From UBA6912 sp041611095 (GTDB lineage: Bacteria > Actinomycetota > Acidimicrobiia > Spongiisociales > UBA5794), in the NCBI GenBank assembly GCA_041611095.1, contig JBFINP010000021.1, forward strand, positions 1 through 46,875: a stretch of 46,875 nucleotides of DNA. The letters run 5' to 3'. This document shows, piece by piece, positions 39,315 to 46,875 of the stretch. The translations under genes and the position numbers were made by a program. A model generated the notes under the pieces. The model ran no database searches and was not told the DNA's origin. It saw only the letters and a list, made by a program, of their open reading frames with translations. How positions within the stretch are numbered: the first letter of the stretch is position 1; the number at the start of each line of letters is the position of its first letter.

Positions 39315-42218
39315 ATGGGCGAAGCCGGCGATCCGAGGGGATACGCCCTCTACGAATGGATAAACCGCAGAGCGTGGCCGCTTGCGGCGATCGTCTTGGC
39401 GGCGGCCGTCGTGCTTGCAGTCGTCGCACCGATCGTTGCCGACGAGGGCGAACCGTCGTTCGACCCGGGTGGCGAGATCTACGAGACGCGAGATCGAGTC
39501 GACGACGTCTTCGCCTCGACGTCGCCGATTCGCACGGCGACGTTCATCGTCGAGGAGCCGTCCGGTGGCGACGTCCTGACCCGGGACGCCCTGCTGGAGC
39601 TGCAGCGCAATCAAGCCGCCGTGCTCGCCGACCCCGATGCGCAGGCGCACCTCGCCAGCAGCTTCGACCGAGAGCTTGGCTTCACCATCGACGGCATGTT
39701 CTCGATCGCCGATGCCGTCGAGCAGGCGCTCCCGGCAGGTCTCGAGGCAGCGACGAACCCCGATGTGAAGTTGGCGCTCGCCGGCCTTTTGGACGAAGAG
39801 GCTCCCACGAGCTCGCTCCGCTTCCTTCTCTCGACGACGTCGACTTCGGCCGAGCCGGCAACGGTCGACGGCCAGACCGTCGAGCTGTGGACTTCGCCGG
39901 CCTTCCTGCTCCACGTGCTCTACGACATCGACACGTTCGAATCCGACCGGAGTGTCGAGAGCTTCGGAGCCGAGACCAACCTCGCTGCAGAAGAGTGGCT
40001 GCGGGATGTCCAGACGACGCTTCGCGGGGATCAAGGGGCTGTGACCGCCATCGGTATCGCCATCGACCAGGGGCTCGTCGGCAACGAACAGAACCAGGCA
40101 GCCGGTCCCTACATCTTTGGTGCGGTGGCGTTCATCCTGATCTTCGTGGGGGCATTGCTTCGCTCGTACTGGGCGGCGATGATCGTCGCCGCCGGACTGG
40201 GTGTCGTCATGATGTCCTTCAGCGGCATCAACGCGCTCATCGGGCTCAAGATCAACTCGCCCCTGCTGATAATGGTGGTGCCCATCGCGCTCATCAGCTT
40301 CGGCGTCGACTTCTTCATCCACGCCGGGGGCCGGGCGCGCGAGAGCCAGATCGAGGGGCACTCGCGGGCACGCTCCTACCCGCTGGGCCTGACCGCCGTC
40401 TTTGCCGCGCTCCTCCTCGCAGCGCTGTCATCGATTGCCGCCTTCTTGTCGAACACCGTCTCCGGTATCCAGGGCATCGTCGAGTTCGGCATCGCCGCGG
40501 CCGTCGGGTTGGCTCTGTGCTACCTGGTGCTCGGCTGGCTGGCGCCCAAGCTGCTGCTCTCCCTCGAGGAGCGCATCGGACCGAAACCCGCGGACCCGGG
40601 CTACGTACGCACCGTCGGACAGAAGCTGGGATTCCTGGCTGCCGCATTCGTCGGCGGCGTCGCCGTGGCGCTCGCCATCGTGTTCCCATCGATCGGATGG
40701 GTGGCGTATCTCGTCTTCTTGGCGCTCTTCCTGTACGTCCCCTACCTCCTCACCCGGCGCCGCAACCGCAGAGCGCTGAAGGCGGGGCGCCCGCTGACCG
40801 ACGAGGTCAAGGGTGCCGGACACGGGTTCCGGGCGGCGGGCACGGTCGTGCACTTCCTGGCCAGGTGGCGCGTCTTCACCATTCCGGTCGTCGCCGCCCT
40901 CGCCGTCCTCGGCCTCATCGGAGCGTCCCAGGTGGAGCGCGGCTTCGAGATCAAGGACTTCTTCTCGTCTCGCACCGACTTCGTCAAGAGCCTCGACAAG
41001 CTCGAGCAGTACTACGGGAGCGGAGGGGGTACCGAGGATTACGTCTACATCGAGGGCGACCTCACGGCACCCGGCACGCTGCGGGCGTTGGAGGCGACGC
41101 GTGCCGAGATCGCAGACTCGGACGCGGAGTTCCGCCGCGACTTCAACGGCGATGTCGAGTTCCTCCCCAACGCCGTCACCGTCGTGCGCCTGGCGACCGC
41201 GTCGCGCACCATGGCCGCCGAGGTGGCGGCCGCCACCGGAGTCGAGATCACCGATGGAGATGGAGACGGTCTGGCCGACACACCCGTGCAGATTGCCGCC
41301 ATCTACGACTACGTACGTGAGAACCCGGTCGTCAATGACACCGGTGCGGTCGTCTTCCGCCTGGATCAAACCGAGACGTTCCTCCACGTCGACGGTGAGG
41401 TTCAAGCCACGCTGGTGGCGGCATCGATCGCAACCATCACGGACTCGGACATCATCCTCGCGGCCCGCGAGGTGTTGCAGGATGCGGCAGATGATCTCAC
41501 TGCAACCCTCGCCGGCGAGGACGTGACGGTGTCGATGTCGGGTGGGGCGATCACGAGCCAAGAGACGCTGCAGTCATTCGTCGATGCGATGCTCGTGTCG
41601 CTGCCCGTGGCGGTGGCGCTGACGATGGTGCTGGTGTTCCTCACCTTGTTCTTCGTCTTCCGCCACTACGGCCGGCGGCTGGCGTCGGTCCTGAAGCGGT
41701 CGGGACGGTACGCCGCCATATCGATGGTGCCGATCCTCCTGGTCGTCGCCTGGGTGTACGGCTTCATGTACCTCGTCGGGTACAGGATCAACCTGATCAC
41801 CGCGACGATCGCCGCCATCTCGATCGGCGTCGGCGTCGACTACGCGACGCACTTCACCGTGCGGTTCATCGAGGAGTTCGAGCACGAGCCGAGCCGCTTC
41901 CCGGCGCTGCGCAGGGCGGGTGAGGGCACCGGTGGAGCGCTCGCCATCTCGGCGGCGACGTCGATGACCGGCTTCCTCGTGATGGCCCTCGCCCCGATGC
42001 CGATGTTCGAGACCTTCGGCGTGCTCACCGCCGTGATGATCGGGTTCTCGCTCCTCGTGTCGTTGCTCATTCTTCCCAGCCTCCTGCTCCTGGTCACGCC
42101 TTCGCGCAAGGGTGATGAGCGAGAGCGGATGATCGCCGAGGTCACCCAGGGCGGGGAGTTCGATTACGAGCCGCACGCGAGGGAGACGGCGATCCGGGGA
42201 GGGGACAGCCCCGGGTAG
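39315..42218 (+). CDS. MMPL/RND-family transporter
   Basis: 967 aa from ATG 39315, preceded by GGAGG. The RND layout is duplicated: helix 1 at about 21-42, a large external loop to ~260, helices 2-6 to ~430, a linker, helix 7 near 525, a second loop to ~755 and helices 8-12 to ~935. Conserved RND features include GVDFFIHAGGRARE after the first bundle and GVGVDYATHFTVRF in the second. MMPL proteins move lipids, pigments or other hydrophobic molecules to the outer face. The second loop has a DGDGDGLADT element (about 645-655), like a Ca-binding thrombospondin-3/EF-hand loop. No partner genes flank it, so the cargo is unknown. Confidence 0.93.
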   Translation: MGEAGDPRGYALYEWINRRAWPLAAIVLAAAVVLAVVAPIVADEGEPSFDPGGEIYETRDRVDDVFASTSPIRTATFIVEEPSGGDVLTRDALLELQRNQAAVLADPDAQAHLASSFDRELGFTIDGMFSIADAVEQALPAGLEAATNPDVKLALAGLLDEEAPTSSLRFLLSTTSTSAEPATVDGQTVELWTSPAFLLHVLYDIDTFESDRSVESFGAETNLAAEEWLRDVQTTLRGDQGAVTAIGIAIDQGLVGNEQNQAAGPYIFGAVAFILIFVGALLRSYWAAMIVAAGLGVVMMSFSGINALIGLKINSPLLIMVVPIALISFGVDFFIHAGGRARESQIEGHSRARSYPLGLTAVFAALLLAALSSIAAFLSNTVSGIQGIVEFGIAAAVGLALCYLVLGWLAPKLLLSLEERIGPKPADPGYVRTVGQKLGFLAAAFVGGVAVALAIVFPSIGWVAYLVFLALFLYVPYLLTRRRNRRALKAGRPLTDEVKGAGHGFRAAGTVVHFLARWRVFTIPVVAALAVLGLIGASQVERGFEIKDFFSSRTDFVKSLDKLEQYYGSGGGTEDYVYIEGDLTAPGTLRALEATRAEIADSDAEFRRDFNGDVEFLPNAVTVVRLATASRTMAAEVAAATGVEITDGDGDGLADTPVQIAAIYDYVRENPVVNDTGAVVFRLDQTETFLHVDGEVQATLVAASIATITDSDIILAAREVLQDAADDLTATLAGEDVTVSMSGGAITSQETLQSFVDAMLVSLPVAVALTMVLVFLTLFFVFRHYGRRLASVLKRSGRYAAISMVPILLVVAWVYGFMYLVGYRINLITATIAAISIGVGVDYATHFTVRFIEEFEHEPSRFPALRRAGEGTGGALAISAATSMTGFLVMALAPMPMFETFGVLTAVMIGFSLLVSLLILPSLLLLVTPSRKGDERERMIAEVTQGGEFDYEPHARETAIRGGDSPG

Positions 42219-42234
42219 ATAGGGCCCTCGGTCC

Positions 42235-42261
42235 CTGCCGGAGACCCCGTTCGGGCGGCAG
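42235..42261. terminator. Possible bidirectional terminator hairpin
   Basis: CTGCCG (42235-42240) and CGGCAG (42256-42261) are inverted in the 112-bp gap between the convergent MMPL and VOC genes. The 15-nt loop is large and there is no T-run. Confidence 0.35.
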
Positions 42262-42330
42262 CCTCGGGCTCGCCACCCTGCCCCCGCGCCGTCTCAGCCG
42301 AAGCGGCGCCCGTGTACCACCGGGCAGCGG

Positions 42331-42753
42331 CTACTCCGCGGCGGCGTAGTTCACCATCCAGTTGATGCCGAACTTGTCGGTGCACATCCCGAAGTCGGCG
42401 CCCCAGAACTGGCGCTCGTACGGCGCCGTGATCTGCCCGCCTGCGGCCAGTCCCTCGAAGATCTCGTGACCCTGCTCGGCGCTGTCCGGTGCGATGCTGA
42501 TCGCGACCGAGTCGCCGAACGTCGTCGATCCCATGCCCGACGGCCGGTCGGAGCCCATCAGGATCTGCCCGTCGCCGAGTGACAGGCTGATGTGCATGAT
42601 CTTGTCGGCGTCCTCCGGTCGGCTGGGCATGTCGGAAGGCCCTTCGGAGAACTTGTTGAGATCCAGGAACTCGCCTCCGAACACGGAGCGATAGAACTCG
42701 AAGGCCTCTTCGCAGTTGCCGTCGAAGCCGAGGTACGGGTTGACGCTGGGCAT
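42331..42753 (-). CDS. VOC-family protein, PhnB-like
   Basis: 140 aa from ATG 42753, with GAGGAG 6 nt upstream. It matches the PhnB/'3-demethylubiquinone methyltransferase-like' subgroup of the VOC superfamily: NPYLGFDGNCEEAFEFYRSV, FGGEF, MHISLSLGDGQILMGSD and FWGADFGMCTDKFGINWMVN. Many members lack known activity. It forms a tandem minus-strand pair with the next VOC gene but each has its own strong ribosome site and 54 nt separate them. Confidence 0.9.
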   Translation of the reverse strand: MPSVNPYLGFDGNCEEAFEFYRSVFGGEFLDLNKFSEGPSDMPSRPEDADKIMHISLSLGDGQILMGSDRPSGMGSTTFGDSVAISIAPDSAEQGHEIFEGLAAGGQITAPYERQFWGADFGMCTDKFGINWMVNYAAAE

Positions 42754-42807
42754 GGCAATCTCCTCGCAGTGGTCTGGCGCAAGTGCGCCCGCTCGCTCCT
42801 AGAAAGC

Positions 42808-43173
42808 CTACGTGGCCTCGGAGACGACGGCCGGCTCCTGGACGAGCCCGATCATGTTGCCGTCGGCATCCTTGACCGTGGCGATGAGCTTGCCGCCTCC
42901 GACGTCCCTTGCCGCCTCTACCACCACAGCGCCGTGAGCCGTGAGCCGGGCGAGCACGGTTCCGACGTCGTCCACGTGCCAGTAGCCCACAGGGCCGGTC
43001 ATGCCCCTGCGATGCCCGTTCGGATCGAGCCCGATGTCCTGGCCGGCGACATTGAAGCCGACGTAGTGAGGCCCCTCTACGACCGGCACGTCGCCGAGGA
43101 GCGCTTCGTAGAGCCGGGTGGCCGCGGCGAGATCCGTGACCGGAAAGACCACCGTCCTCATTCCTGCGGTCAT
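42808..43173 (-). CDS. VOC-family (glyoxalase/bleomycin resistance-like) protein
   Basis: 121 aa from ATG 43173, chosen over the frame start at 43209 because GAGGAGG ends 5 nt before it. One betaalphabetabetabeta unit pair is visible: MRTVVFPVTDLAAATRLYEALLG and, after the linker, YWHVDDVGTVLARLTAHGA with the ending KDADGNMIGLVQEP (a likely metal-ligand Glu or a substitute). Such small VOC proteins act as lyases, dioxygenases or antibiotic-binding proteins; the role here is unknown. Confidence 0.88.
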   Translation of the reverse strand: MTAGMRTVVFPVTDLAAATRLYEALLGDVPVVEGPHYVGFNVAGQDIGLDPNGHRRGMTGPVGYWHVDDVGTVLARLTAHGAVVVEAARDVGGGKLIATVKDADGNMIGLVQEPAVVSEAT

Positions 43174-43212
43174 CGCAACCTCCTCGAGCCGGCGCCGCAG
43201 GCCGGCCAATCC

Positions 43213-44139
43213 TCAGAATGGACCTTGCGAGTCGCCTTTGTAGTCATCGCGCACCTCGACACCAACTCGACGCAGCTGGTCGACGGCCCTGCGTAGGGCT
43301 CTGGGCAGCGAAGTCCCCTTGTCCACGAGGTGGGGACTTCGGATCGCGTCGAGCGCCCTCGCCAGCCCGTTGCGTATCCGTTGTGCCCACATCTTGATCC
43401 CGATCAGCACCCCTCCACCCAAGAGCGCCGCGGTGGTCGCCCCGGCTGCAATGTTGTCGACTCCAAACCCACTCGCATCGAGCGCTCCCGTGCCTGCGGC
43501 CACGGCTACACCGAGCCCAGCGGCACCGGCGAGGAGACCGAGGGCCAGCCGCCGCAGGTTGGACGTGTCGGCCTCGATCACGACGAGTTGCTCGTCGTCG
43601 GTCGCTGGTCGCACCGAGGTCTCCACGCCTGAGCTGGTTCGTAACGACTGCGATCCGCGCGACATGCGCAACGACTTGCGCACGAACGCACCGAACCCGC
43701 GGTCGCGTTCCCACGCCGTCCGGGCCGCGTTCTCGGCCCGCTTTCGCATGCCCTCGTGATTGATCATCCATGCATCGACGGTGGTGCGCACCCCCGCCGG
43801 GCTGCCGGCGACGAGCCCGTGCACCGTCATGACGTCGTCGACGACGAGCCGATCGAGCCAATCCGGCTCCTCCACCTGGACGCGGAGTAATTCTTCGAGC
43901 AGCGCCTGCTGCAGGTGACGACGGTCGATGTCGAGCTCGTCGGCAATCTGCTCGAGCATCTTGGTGTCCAGCGTGCCGCTGGGGTCGGGGCCCGGGCCTC
44001 GCGTCTGGAGCTCGATCGCTCGCTGCAAGATGCGTTCCGCCTCGTCGGCGCTCAGCTCTTGGAGCCGGTCGGCCACCCGGCGGGCGTCGGCGCTCAGCTC
44101 GGGCGGGCTCTCCCGGCGGCTCGCTCGTTCGCGTTCCAC
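43213..44139 (-). CDS. Membrane protein of unknown function linked to mnmA
   Basis: 308 aa from GTG 44139, 4 nt after the mnmA stop, so probably the third gene of iscS-mnmA. The first ~100 residues are helical and charged (ADRLQELSADEAERILQRAI, QIADELDIDRRHLQQALLEE), resembling a small helix-turn-helix or SHOCT-like domain. Residues about 110-210 are hydrophilic. Two helices follow (RRLALGLLAGAAGLGVAVAA; AAGATTAALLGGGVLIGIKM), then a basic C-terminal tail. I do not recognise the family, and nothing in it suggests tRNA modification. Confidence 0.78.
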   Translation of the reverse strand: MERERASRRESPPELSADARRVADRLQELSADEAERILQRAIELQTRGPGPDPSGTLDTKMLEQIADELDIDRRHLQQALLEELLRVQVEEPDWLDRLVVDDVMTVHGLVAGSPAGVRTTVDAWMINHEGMRKRAENAARTAWERDRGFGAFVRKSLRMSRGSQSLRTSSGVETSVRPATDDEQLVVIEADTSNLRRLALGLLAGAAGLGVAVAAGTGALDASGFGVDNIAAGATTAALLGGGVLIGIKMWAQRIRNGLARALDAIRSPHLVDKGTSLPRALRRAVDQLRRVGVEVRDDYKGDSQGPF

Positions 44140-44143
44140 CGCC

Positions 44144-45229
44144 TCAGTATCGCGGATGGCGGGTCGACTGCAGCGTCCGGGCGATCGTGCCGCCTCCGAG
44201 CACCTCGTCGCCCCGGTAGAACACGGCCGCCTGCCCCGGGGCGATTCCCAGCTGCGGATCGGTGAAGTCGACACGCCACGCGGCACCATCCTGATGGAGC
44301 ACCCCGGGAACGGGCCGAGATCGATACCTCACTTTGACCGACACCGAACGATCGGCGGGTGCGGCACCGGCGACAAACGAGACACCCTCGACGACGCAGC
44401 CCCGCACCTCGAGTTCCCGCTTCCGACCGATGACGATGGTCGCCGTCGACGGCTCGATGTCCACGACGTAGCGCGCCTCGCCCAAGGCGACTCCGAGCCC
44501 CTTCCGCTGCCCGATCGTGAAGTCCACGGTGCCGCCGTGGCGCCCCACCTCGACGCCCTCGGTGTCGACGATCACGCCGGGACGCGCCGCCTCGGGGAAC
44601 TCCTCACGAAGGAAATCTCGATAGTCGCCGGTTCGGACGAAACAGAGGTCCTGGCTGTCCGGCTTCGATGCGGTCCGCAACCCCAAACGTGCGGCGTGGC
44701 GACGGACATCGTCCTTCCTCATCTCACCGACCGGGAGGCGGATCCGCGCCAGCTCCCGCTGACCGAGCATGTGGAGGACGTATGACTGATCCTTGGAACC
44801 ATCGACGGCGGCGAGAAGGTGAAAGCCATCGTCATCACGGCGAATACGGGCGTGGTGGCCCGTGACCAGGACATCGCATCCCAGAGCCGCCGTGCGCTCC
44901 AGCAGGGCACGGAACCGCACGGTCCGGTTGCATTCGATGCACGGGTTCGGCGTCCGACCGTCCATGTAGTCGGCGCCGAAGCGGTCGACGACCTCGCTGC
45001 GGAACTCGTCGACGTAGTCCAGCACGTAGTAGGGCATGTCGAGCTGGGCTGCGACACGGCCGGCATCTTCTGCGTCGGCGACGGTGCAGCAGCCCGCAGT
45101 CGGCATCTCCCCGGCCGCCCCCTCCCACTGCTTGAGCGTCACGCCGACGACGTCGTGACCGTCTTCGAGCATGAGCGCGGCGGCGACCGAGCTGTCGACG
45201 CCCCCCGACATGGCGACGAGGGCTCTCAT
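44144..45229 (-). CDS. mnmA: tRNA-specific 2-thiouridylase
   Basis: 361 aa from ATG 45229, overlapping the iscS stop by 4 nt; upstream in-frame codons are shadow. MnmA activates U34 of tRNA-Lys/Glu/Gln with ATP and inserts sulfur. The PP-loop SGGVDSS is at 8-14, the catalytic Cys97 in NPCIECNRTVRF, and the second conserved Cys in SQDLCFV. FTIGQRKGLGVALG follows, then a C-terminal beta-barrel. With iscS directly upstream, sulfur supply and tRNA thiolation are co-expressed. The tRNA-Glu and tRNA-Gln in this window carry CTC and CTG anticodons, so they are not its U34 substrates. Confidence 0.96.
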   Translation of the reverse strand: MRALVAMSGGVDSSVAAALMLEDGHDVVGVTLKQWEGAAGEMPTAGCCTVADAEDAGRVAAQLDMPYYVLDYVDEFRSEVVDRFGADYMDGRTPNPCIECNRTVRFRALLERTAALGCDVLVTGHHARIRRDDDGFHLLAAVDGSKDQSYVLHMLGQRELARIRLPVGEMRKDDVRRHAARLGLRTASKPDSQDLCFVRTGDYRDFLREEFPEAARPGVIVDTEGVEVGRHGGTVDFTIGQRKGLGVALGEARYVVDIEPSTATIVIGRKRELEVRGCVVEGVSFVAGAAPADRSVSVKVRYRSRPVPGVLHQDGAAWRVDFTDPQLGIAPGQAAVFYRGDEVLGGGTIARTLQSTRHPRY

Positions 45230-46371
45230 CGAAGGTCCTCGACGACCTTGCCGACGATGTCCGCGGCGAAGGGCCCGTCGCCGGACTGGGTCACCCAGCC
45301 GAAGCTGAATCGCACGCACTCGCCGGCCTCGACCGCCGTCATCCCCATCGCGGCGAGGACGTGGGAGATGTCGATGGCACCGCTGTGGCATGCGGAACCC
45401 GCAGCAGCCGCGATTCCCGCCTGATCCAGGCGGATGAGCAGGGTCTCGGCGCCGACGCCGGGGAAGCGCACGTGGGAGTGCTGAGGCAGCCGAGCATCGA
45501 GGGGTGCATTGACCACGAGATCGGGGACGTACCCGCGGAGCCCATCCTCGAAGGCGTCTCGTGCGGCGGCGACGCGGTGCCGGTACGAGTTGCGGTCGGC
45601 CACCGTCGCCTCCATCGCCGCCACCATGCCGGTGATTCCTACGACGTTGTGGGTGCCCGAGCGCCGGCCCAGCTCCTGACCGCCACCATGGAGCACCGGC
45701 TCGAGCTCGACGCCGTTGCGGACGTACAGGAGCCCTACCCCTTTCGGCCCACCGAACTTGTGGGCCGCCAGTGACAGCAGCGACACTCCGAGGGCCGCAA
45801 CGTCCACCGGCTCGGCGATGAACGCTTGCACGGCATCGGTGTGCACGGGCACTGTCGGTGCGGCGGCCGTCACCGCCTCGGCCACCGCGGCCACCGGCTG
45901 CACCACGCCGGTCTCATTGTTGGCGGTCATCACCGAGACGACGGCGGTGCCTTCGGTGACCGCCGCACCCGCGGCCGAAGGGTCGACTCGTCCCGAGCGG
46001 TCGACAGGCACGATCGTCACGTCGCAGCCCATCGTGGCCAAGAAACGTGCCGTCTCCAGCACGGCATCGTGTTCGGTCGCCACCGTGACGATCCCGCCAC
46101 GCTGCCCGCCCACCAACGCTCGCCCCGCGATGGCCAGGTTGTCGGCCTCGGTGCCACCACCCGTGAAAACGATCTCGAGGGGATGGTCGGCGCCGATCAG
46201 GTCGGCCGCCCGCTCTCGTGCAGCTTCCAGGACGTTCTTCGCACGCCGCGACACGCCGTGGAGACCCGAGGGGTTGCCGTACCCGTCGGCGGCGAGCGCC
46301 GCCATCGCCTCCGTCGCCTCGGGGCGCAGCACGGTGGTCGCAGCGTGGTCGAGATACAGCATCGCCCTCAT
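45226..46371 (-). CDS. iscS: Cysteine desulfurase
   Basis: 381 aa from ATG 46371 (or 378 from ATG 46362, MLYLDHAATT); the frame beyond is shadow. This PLP enzyme takes sulfur from cysteine for tRNA thiolation and Fe-S clusters. Motifs are YLDHAATT, GYGNPSGLHGVSRRAK, VFTGGGTEADNLAI, ATEHDAVL, the PLP lysine in LAAHKFGGPKG (Lys205) and the catalytic loop GSACHSG (Cys328). The short active-loop context after Cys328 is more like group II-type actinobacterial IscS/NifS. No iscU or iscR is adjacent. In M. tuberculosis iscS and mnmA are likewise neighbours (Rv3025c, Rv3024c). Confidence 0.96.
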   Translation of the reverse strand: MRAMLYLDHAATTVLRPEATEAMAALAADGYGNPSGLHGVSRRAKNVLEAARERAADLIGADHPLEIVFTGGGTEADNLAIAGRALVGGQRGGIVTVATEHDAVLETARFLATMGCDVTIVPVDRSGRVDPSAAGAAVTEGTAVVSVMTANNETGVVQPVAAVAEAVTAAAPTVPVHTDAVQAFIAEPVDVAALGVSLLSLAAHKFGGPKGVGLLYVRNGVELEPVLHGGGQELGRRSGTHNVVGITGMVAAMEATVADRNSYRHRVAAARDAFEDGLRGYVPDLVVNAPLDARLPQHSHVRFPGVGAETLLIRLDQAGIAAAAGSACHSGAIDISHVLAAMGMTAVEAGECVRFSFGWVTQSGDGPFAADIVGKVVEDLR

Positions 46372-46428
46372 TTTCGCAGCGTGCCACGCACCAGGTGACA
46401 TCGGGGTGGGCGCCGCCGCACCAGCGCC

Positions 46429-46434
46429 TACCCT
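46429..46434 (+). promoter_or_regulatory. -10 hexamer TACCCT before the PAC2 gene
   Basis: It ends 7 nt before ATG 46442 with no Shine-Dalgarno sequence, in the 70-bp region divergent from iscS. Confidence 0.42.
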
Positions 46435-46441
46435 TGGCGCC

Positions 46442-46875
46442 ATGTCCCTGTACGTGCTCGACGACCCGGGAGCGCTCGTGAGACCCGCGCTCATCGTCGC
46501 GCTCGACGGGTGGGTCAACGCCGGTGAAGCCGGAACGACGGCGGCGGCAACCATCGCCGGGGAGGGCGACGTCATCGCCCGTTTCGACTCCGACGCGCTG
46601 TACGACTACCGGGCCACACGGCCCACCGTCGACTTCCTCGAGGGTGTGATGAGCGACGTTGCCTGGCCCGAGATGACTCTCACGCGGACCGCTCACCCGA
46701 CCAGGGATCTCCTCGTCCTGACCGGCATCGAGCCGAACTGGAGCTGGCAACGCTTCGCCCGCGAGATCGCCGAACTGGCGAAGACCCTCGACGTCGAGGA
46801 GCACGTGTCGCTGGGCGGAATCCCGTGGGCGGCTCCGCACACCCGCCCGGTCACCACGATCGTCACGGCTTCGGA
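46442..46875 (+). CDS. PAC2-family protein (5' part; runs off the window)
   Basis: The frame opens at ATG 46442 and is still open at the right edge (144 codons). The translation starts MSLYVLDDPGALVRPALIVA and has DGWVNAGEAGTTAAATIAG, a YDYRATRPTVDF element, LLVLTGIEPNWSWQRFAREI and SLGGIPWAAPHTRPVTTIVT. These match the PAC2 family, which contains archaeal and eukaryotic proteasome-assembly chaperones and actinobacterial homologues of unknown role. Many actinobacteria have proteasomes, so a chaperone role is possible but unproven. Confidence 0.87.
   Translation, partial: MSLYVLDDPGALVRPALIVALDGWVNAGEAGTTAAATIAGEGDVIARFDSDALYDYRATRPTVDFLEGVMSDVAWPEMTLTRTAHPTRDLLVLTGIEPNWSWQRFAREIAELAKTLDVEEHVSLGGIPWAAPHTRPVTTIVTAS

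Noticed and set aside
39230..41320. 696-codon plus-strand frame overlapping the MMPL gene
   Set aside because: The translation is Arg-rich low-complexity; the overlapping MMPL frame has the family motifs, helices and a GGAGG site.
1..46875. CRISPR arrays, insertion sequences, prophage genes or integrase/attachment sites
   Set aside because: No spaced direct repeats, transposase, integrase or phage-structural motifs were seen. The tRNA genes show no partial duplicate nearby.

Overview
The window is about 47 kb of high-GC bacterial chromosome. Gene content and order point to an actinobacterium, probably of the class Acidimicrobiia; the class is an inference. Supporting traits are GTG starts, dense 4-nt start/stop overlaps, a GatCAB amidotransferase with GluRS and tRNA-Gln but no GlnRS in view, an Acidimicrobiia-like exported SLH protein, and a housekeeping backbone in the same order as Mycobacterium tuberculosis Rv2992c to Rv3025c. 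I saw no insertion sequence, prophage or CRISPR array.

Layout. 1-440: tail of an unknown gene, two hairpins, and tRNA-Glu(CTC) and tRNA-Gln(CTG) on the minus strand. 441-3514: a plus-strand pair of exported lipoproteins (predicted beta-propeller; FG-GAP/ASPIC). 3522-9462 (minus): gltX, an FAH-family hydrolase, an unknown protein, ilvE and a 2-oxoacid dehydrogenase E1 beta/alpha pair. 9566-14279 (plus): a redox operon with a MauE-like protein, a Tat-exported MauA-like Cys-rich protein fused to DWNGDG repeats, a MauD-like thioredoxin, a CcdA/MauF-like membrane protein with an in-frame UGA where a Cys is expected, an unknown protein, and a Cys-containing SLH protein. 14303-17149 (minus): a 66-aa protein and dihydropyrimidine dehydrogenase preT-preA. 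Then pgpA (plus), serA and tungstate transporter tupB-tupC-tupA (minus), a DUF983 protein and ppc (plus). 25029-32593 (minus): a MarR regulator, a HAD phosphatase with gatC-gatA-gatB, and dapC-dapD-dapE. Next come a small anchored protein, an MFS exporter, a K+ channel, ligA, a Nudix hydrolase, an isochorismatase-like hydrolase, an MMPL/RND transporter, two VOC proteins, iscS-mnmA plus an unknown membrane protein, and at the right edge an unfinished PAC2-family gene.

How the genes work together. gltX, tRNA-Glu, tRNA-Gln and gatCAB make Glu-tRNA and, by transamidation, Gln-tRNA. iscS passes sulfur to mnmA for tRNA 2-thiolation. dapC/D/E are the succinylase branch to diaminopimelate. ilvE and the E1 pair suggest branched-chain 2-oxoacid metabolism. 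The 9.6-14.3 kb operon looks like a compact methylamine-dehydrogenase-type maturation system serving two disulfide-rich exported proteins.

The strongest novelty candidate is the UGA at 12183-12185. The 22-codon ORF before it and the 194-codon ORF after it share one frame. Joined, they read WSP-(UGA)-GESMLSS, like the SPC motif of CcdA-type proteins, and a hairpin of bacterial SECIS geometry lies downstream. A second notable pattern is a TANNNT hexamer 6-10 nt before the start codon at 14 operon heads, which suggests widespread leaderless transcription.
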